Source: an uncultured Roseburia sp. (GTDB lineage: Bacteria; Bacillota; Clostridia; Lachnospirales; Lachnospiraceae). From it: 59,000 nt of DNA. Both the position numbers and the translations under genes were made by a program. The notes beneath the pieces are model-generated. The model ran no database searches, was not told where the DNA came from, and was given only the letters and a program-made list of their open reading frames with translations. Location of the stretch: the NCBI GenBank assembly GCA_947062675.1, contig CAMSQM010000015.1, forward strand, positions 1-59,000, given 5' to 3'. Positions 55,889-59,000 of the stretch are shown here, one piece after another (the stretch's first letter is position 1; the number at the start of each line of letters is the position of its first letter).

Positions 55889-56972
55889 AATTGCATCCGG
55901 AAAAATTGTCTGGCTGGGGCTGATTCTGCTGCCCGCATTACTGTACCTGCGGCTGATGTCGCAGGTCAGTACATACCGCGTGACAATCGACGGGGAGTGT
56001 TTCGAGGGAAAAGAGGCACTCATGATGGACCAGAAGCTGGCGAAGGAGTATGCGGGGCCGCTGACGGAAGAGAAAGTCCGTCAGATTTACCGTGATTTCG
56101 GTTTCTGCTACTGGTCGCAGGAAGACGGTGCTGTCGGAAACTTCTGCAATAAGTTTATCACGGAGGAGATGACAGACTTCAATGAAAAGGGCTGGGAAAA
56201 TCAGGATGCAATATCCTTTTACAGCGGGGAGGACTGGGAAAATTATGTGGCGCCTATGCTTACAGGGGACATCTGGTTTGATTATGTGGATGGCTGGCGT
56301 GACCTGCGTGAGATATACGGGATTATTGTGATAATCGGGCTTCTGCTGATATTTATGGTGGCAGTCGCACCGGTTTTCGCGGAGGAATATACGCTCCGCA
56401 CCACGGATCTTGTGCTGACGACGAAAGAGGGAAAGAAAGGGGCGGTCCGGATGAAGATCGCGGCGGCTTTTTCCTTCACGGTGCTGGTATACTGCGTGAT
56501 AACGCTGTTTGTGTGGGGAATTTATCTGGAGGTATACGGATTACAGGGACTGGATGCCTCGGCCAGATTGCTGGGCGTTCCTTCCATGGGATACTGCCCC
56601 GGGACAGTTTCAGGTTTTTTTATATACCAGTTTTTTCTGGGACTCGCGGGAGTCCTGCTGTTAACGGCGATTACGCTGGCGGTATCTGCCGTAAGCCGCA
56701 GTTCTTTTGCGGCGGTTGTGATCTCTCTGGTGCTGTTTTTTGTGCCGTATGCGTGGATAACTGCGTTCAGGCTGATGATGCCCATGCAGGGAATTCAGAT
56801 CACCTGGACAATTTCTCATTTCATGATGTCGATGCCGTACTATCTGGCGCTGAACTGGGGATTTGCCTTTGCGGGAAAGCAGATTCTGATGCATATGGCC
56901 ACCGCGGCGGTTGTGGGGACTGCGGCCGGGATGGCCGGGTATTATAAATACAGAAATTATCAGGGGAGGTGA
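55857..56972 (+). CDS. ABC transporter permease
   Basis: 371 residues from the ATG at 55857 with GAGGAGG 9 bases upstream. TM1 (about 15-33) is followed by a large extracytoplasmic domain (about 35-150), then five further helices, as in ABC2-type exporters. Substrate unknown; antimicrobial-peptide or lipid export is typical of sigma/ABC operons like this one, by analogy only. Confidence 0.88.
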   Translation: MYRIWKEEMRKIASGKIVWLGLILLPALLYLRLMSQVSTYRVTIDGECFEGKEALMMDQKLAKEYAGPLTEEKVRQIYRDFGFCYWSQEDGAVGNFCNKFITEEMTDFNEKGWENQDAISFYSGEDWENYVAPMLTGDIWFDYVDGWRDLREIYGIIVIIGLLLIFMVAVAPVFAEEYTLRTTDLVLTTKEGKKGAVRMKIAAAFSFTVLVYCVITLFVWGIYLEVYGLQGLDASARLLGVPSMGYCPGTVSGFFIYQFFLGLAGVLLLTAITLAVSAVSRSSFAAVVISLVLFFVPYAWITAFRLMMPMQGIQITWTISHFMMSMPYYLALNWGFAFAGKQILMHMATAAVVGTAAGMAGYYKYRNYQGR

Positions 56973-57044
56973 GAGGCGTTTCAGTATTTTATGCACAGGG
57001 GGATACGCAGGCGGTAAACGTATTCATAAAATAGGCAGAAAATG

Positions 57045-57085
57045 ACCGGGGATCCCAAAATTATCGGGATTCCCGGTATTTTTTT
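57045..57085 (+). terminator. Terminator of the sigma/ABC operon
   Basis: ACCGGGGATCCC (57045-57056) pairs with GGGATTCCCGGT (57066-57077) through 12 pairs including one G.U, 9-base loop, then T7. Confidence 0.9.
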
Positions 57086-57158
57086 GTGTAAATCGCTTCT
57101 TGCCAATCCGCAGACGGCGTGATAGTTTAGAAAAAAATATATGAGGAGGAAACGTCGG

Positions 57159-58427
57159 ATGTCTTATCATTATTTACTGGATCTGGCACTGATTCTTTTA
57201 AGCACAAAACTGCTTGGGATCTTCACGGGCAAATTCCAGATGCCGCGGGTGGTGGGTGCGCTGCTGGCCGGCCTTGTGCTCGGGCCCGCCATGTTCAATA
57301 TTCTCTCGGAAACGGAATTCCTTTCCAGGATGAGCGAACTGGGGGTGATTGTAATTCTTTTTACCGCCGGGATGGGAACCGATCTGCGGGAGCTGAAGAA
57401 TGCCGGAAAAGCGGCCTTTCTGGTGGCTCTGTGCGGCGTGGTGGTGCCTATGGCGATGGGGACGGGATTTGGCTGGCTGGCCGGAAAGGCCGGATGGCTT
57501 CCGGGAAACACACTTCTGGAGAATATTTTTCTGGGGACGGTGCTGACCGCCACCTCGGTCAGCATCACCGTTGAGACGCTCAAAGAACTGGGACACCTGG
57601 ATACCAGGGTGGGAAGCACGATTCTGGCGGCCGCCCTGATTGACGACGTGCTGGGTCTTGTGGCTCTGACGGTAGTTGCCAGCATGGCGGGAGACGGGAC
57701 CAGCCTGCTGCCGGTGCTGCTGAAAATTGCGCTGTTTTTTATTTTTGCCGTTATCACGGCTGCAGGGGGTATCCGGCTCTTTCGACTGATCATTGCCCGC
57801 GCGCACCAGAAAAATCTCCGGAGATATCCGGTATTCGCCTTTGTGACCTGTCTGCTTCTGGCCTATTGTGCGGAAGAATTTTTTGGCGTGGCGGATATTA
57901 TCGGTGCTTTTGTGGCGGGACTGGTTGTGGCCTGCACCTCGAAAGCAGATTACATACGCTCTAAATTTGAACCTCTGAGCTATCTGCTTCTGACGCCGGT
58001 ATTTTTTGCCGGGATCGGGATCAAAGTGGAGCTGCCCGGGCTCAGCGGAGGGCTGGTGGCTTTTTCCCTGCTTCTTCTTGCGACCGCTATTTTGTCGAAA
58101 GTCGCCGGCTGCGGTCTGGGTGCCGGGATGTGCGGATTTAACAGGGCGGAGTGCATTCAGGTGGGGACCGGAATGGCCTGCCGCGGCGAGGTGGCTCTGA
58201 TTGTGGCGAACCGGGGACTGTCCGTGGGAGCCCTCAGTCAGGCCATGATGACGCCGATTGTGATTATGGTGGTGGGCTGTGCCGTGCTGACGCCAATGCT
58301 GCTCAAGCTGGCTTTTAGCGGCCATTCGGGAGCATCGGATAAGAAGAACGCCCTTGCCGGCTATTACCACAGGCACGAAGAACTGGAACAGGTGTCTGAT
58401 GAGCTGCTGAGCAGAAAATCCCGCTGA
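57159..58427 (+). CDS. CPA2/Kef-type cation:proton antiporter
   Basis: 422 residues from the ATG at 57159; the GAGGAGG RBS lies inside a possible upstream start at 57141. About 12 membrane helices: GALLAGLVLGPAMFN, LFTAGMGTDLRELK, the ion-site motif AALIDDVLGLVAL, and C-terminal MACRGEVALIVANRGL are typical of CPA2 antiporters. No RCK/TrkA-N regulatory domain is attached. It exchanges Na+ or K+ for protons. Confidence 0.93.
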   Translation: MSYHYLLDLALILLSTKLLGIFTGKFQMPRVVGALLAGLVLGPAMFNILSETEFLSRMSELGVIVILFTAGMGTDLRELKNAGKAAFLVALCGVVVPMAMGTGFGWLAGKAGWLPGNTLLENIFLGTVLTATSVSITVETLKELGHLDTRVGSTILAAALIDDVLGLVALTVVASMAGDGTSLLPVLLKIALFFIFAVITAAGGIRLFRLIIARAHQKNLRRYPVFAFVTCLLLAYCAEEFFGVADIIGAFVAGLVVACTSKADYIRSKFEPLSYLLLTPVFFAGIGIKVELPGLSGGLVAFSLLLLATAILSKVAGCGLGAGMCGFNRAECIQVGTGMACRGEVALIVANRGLSVGALSQAMMTPIVIMVVGCAVLTPMLLKLAFSGHSGASDKKNALAGYYHRHEELEQVSDELLSRKSR

Positions 58428-58453
58428 TTACAGCGGGTCCGGCCGGCGGCCGG
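58421..58453 (+). terminator. Two GC-rich stem-loops after the antiporter
   Basis: CCGCTG/CAGCGG (58421-58426/58431-58436) spans the stop codon, and CCGGCC/GGCCGG (58439-58444/58448-58453) follows. No T-run, so termination strength is uncertain. Confidence 0.45.
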
Positions 58454-58770
58454 CCTGTGATCCCGTACAGTATTTTCATATCGCGGATCTTTGTGATACA
58501 TCGCTTTAACCGGGAGTCATGAAAAATATAGCTTCTTTTCTGTCAGATCAGACAAATTATCATTTCTTTTTTTGAAAATCCATGATATAATTATACAAAA
58601 ATCGGAATTGCAATATAATGTACTGCAATTATAGAATCGGGACCGGATAATTCTGAAAATAGTCCCGCTGATTTTTGTACAGTCTGCTTTTACCGGCGGG
58701 CTCTGGAAAAGATGCCGGTAACGGGGGACAGAGAGACTTTTGACGGAGAGGCATCTGAAAGGAGAAGGGT
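58454..58770 (+). promoter_or_regulatory. Upstream region of the crotonase-like gene
   Basis: About 315 bases without a gene. A TATAAT (58614-58619) is enclosed by the inverted repeat AATTGCA (58606-58612) and TGCAATT (58624-58630), which would place a repressor on the -10 box. A second TATAAT lies at about 58585. No good -35 is seen for either. Confidence 0.45.
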
Positions 58771-59000
58771 ATGGAACTAAAAAAAATCCAGTATTCCGTG
58801 GAAAACGGCGTCGGCATCATCACCATGAATTACATGAAGAATCTCAACGCCATCGACGAGCAGATGGCGGACGAGCTGATGTATGTTGTGGATGCATGCG
58901 GGAAGGATGAAAATGTCAGGGTTGTGGTGATCAGAGGTGTGGAGAAGGCATTCTCGGCCGGCGGAGATATCGGCTATTTTTATAAACTGATCCAGAGATC
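58771..59000 (+). CDS. Enoyl-CoA hydratase/isomerase family protein, cut by window end
   Basis: The first 76 residues are present, from ATG 58771 with AAAGGAG (58758-58764) upstream. The crotonase fold is recognisable from GVGIITMN, NLNAIDEQMADEL and the oxyanion-hole segment AFSAGGDIGYF. It could supply the crotonase missing from the butyrate operon, but the N-terminus is not specially like a clostridial Crt, and another CoA-linked role is possible. The catalytic glutamates lie beyond the window. Confidence 0.88.
   Translation, partial: MELKKIQYSVENGVGIITMNYMKNLNAIDEQMADELMYVVDACGKDENVRVVVIRGVEKAFSAGGDIGYFYKLIQR

Noticed and set aside
1..59000. CRISPR arrays, insertion sequences, prophage, tRNA or rRNA genes, known riboswitches
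   Set aside because: None was recognised by eye on either strand. A covariance-model scan would be decisive for small RNAs and riboswitches.

Overview
The window looks like a chromosomal contig from a butyrate-forming Lachnospiraceae-type clostridium (Bacillota, Clostridia), GC-rich for that group. Pointers are the Firmicute cluster hprK / M18 aminopeptidase / murB / rapZ / whiA, strong AGGAGG ribosome binding sites, a thl-hbd-bcd-etfB-etfA butyrate operon with a Rex-type site in its leader, single-subunit EtfA/EtfB/Bcd genes, and CcpA-like cre sites. I cannot assign a genus. Bases 1-45 are Illumina adapter, not genome, so the left edge is a contig end. The right edge cuts through an enoyl-CoA hydratase-like gene.

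Layout. 46-7579: a secreted beta-helix protein (minus strand, truncated by the adapter), two tandem paralogous membrane proteins resembling O-antigen ligase/polymerase, and a chemoreceptor. 7674-13214: a cytoplasmic GH13 glycosidase, convergent with a three-gene minus-strand operon for anaerobic glycerol-3-phosphate-type oxidation (GlpA-like, FAD/NAD oxidoreductase, DUF1667). 13510-20261: an HPr-like protein lacking the phosphorylatable histidine, under a cre-like site, then a sucrose-type locus (fructokinase, HAD phosphatase, amylosucrase-like GH13, LacI repressor, WYL regulator) and a YgjP-type metallopeptidase. 20254-22120 (minus): DUF4250 and pyrG. 22428-33631: ftsH-uvrC, then hprK, M18 aminopeptidase, murB, rapZ, whiA, a lipid kinase and fba. 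33740-45288: a DUF4253 protein, arcC, pyk, a GGDEF/EAL protein, a 45-residue membrane peptide, a large RND permease, a YbjQ-family protein and a MalY/PatB aminotransferase. 45438-47650: a degenerate HD-GYP protein (minus) and pcp. 47945-53310: the butyrate operon without crt. 53556-56972: ECF sigma, a 49-residue ORF, a membrane protein, an ABC ATPase and a permease, all overlapping or tightly spaced. 57159 onward: a CPA2 antiporter and the start of a crotonase.

Functional links. Carbon regulation recurs: hprK, an HPr-like protein with only the serine site, two cre-like sites, fba and pyk, and a Rex-type operator that would tie butyrate formation to NADH/NAD+. Most of the window is ordinary core metabolism. 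No CRISPR array, insertion sequence, prophage, rRNA or tRNA was recognised. The less ordinary items are the tandem Wzy-like pair in which one copy lost its motif histidine, the histidine-less HPr, the hidden 49-residue gene in the sigma-factor operon, a dense hairpin array inside the glp-like operon, and several intercistronic RNA structures.
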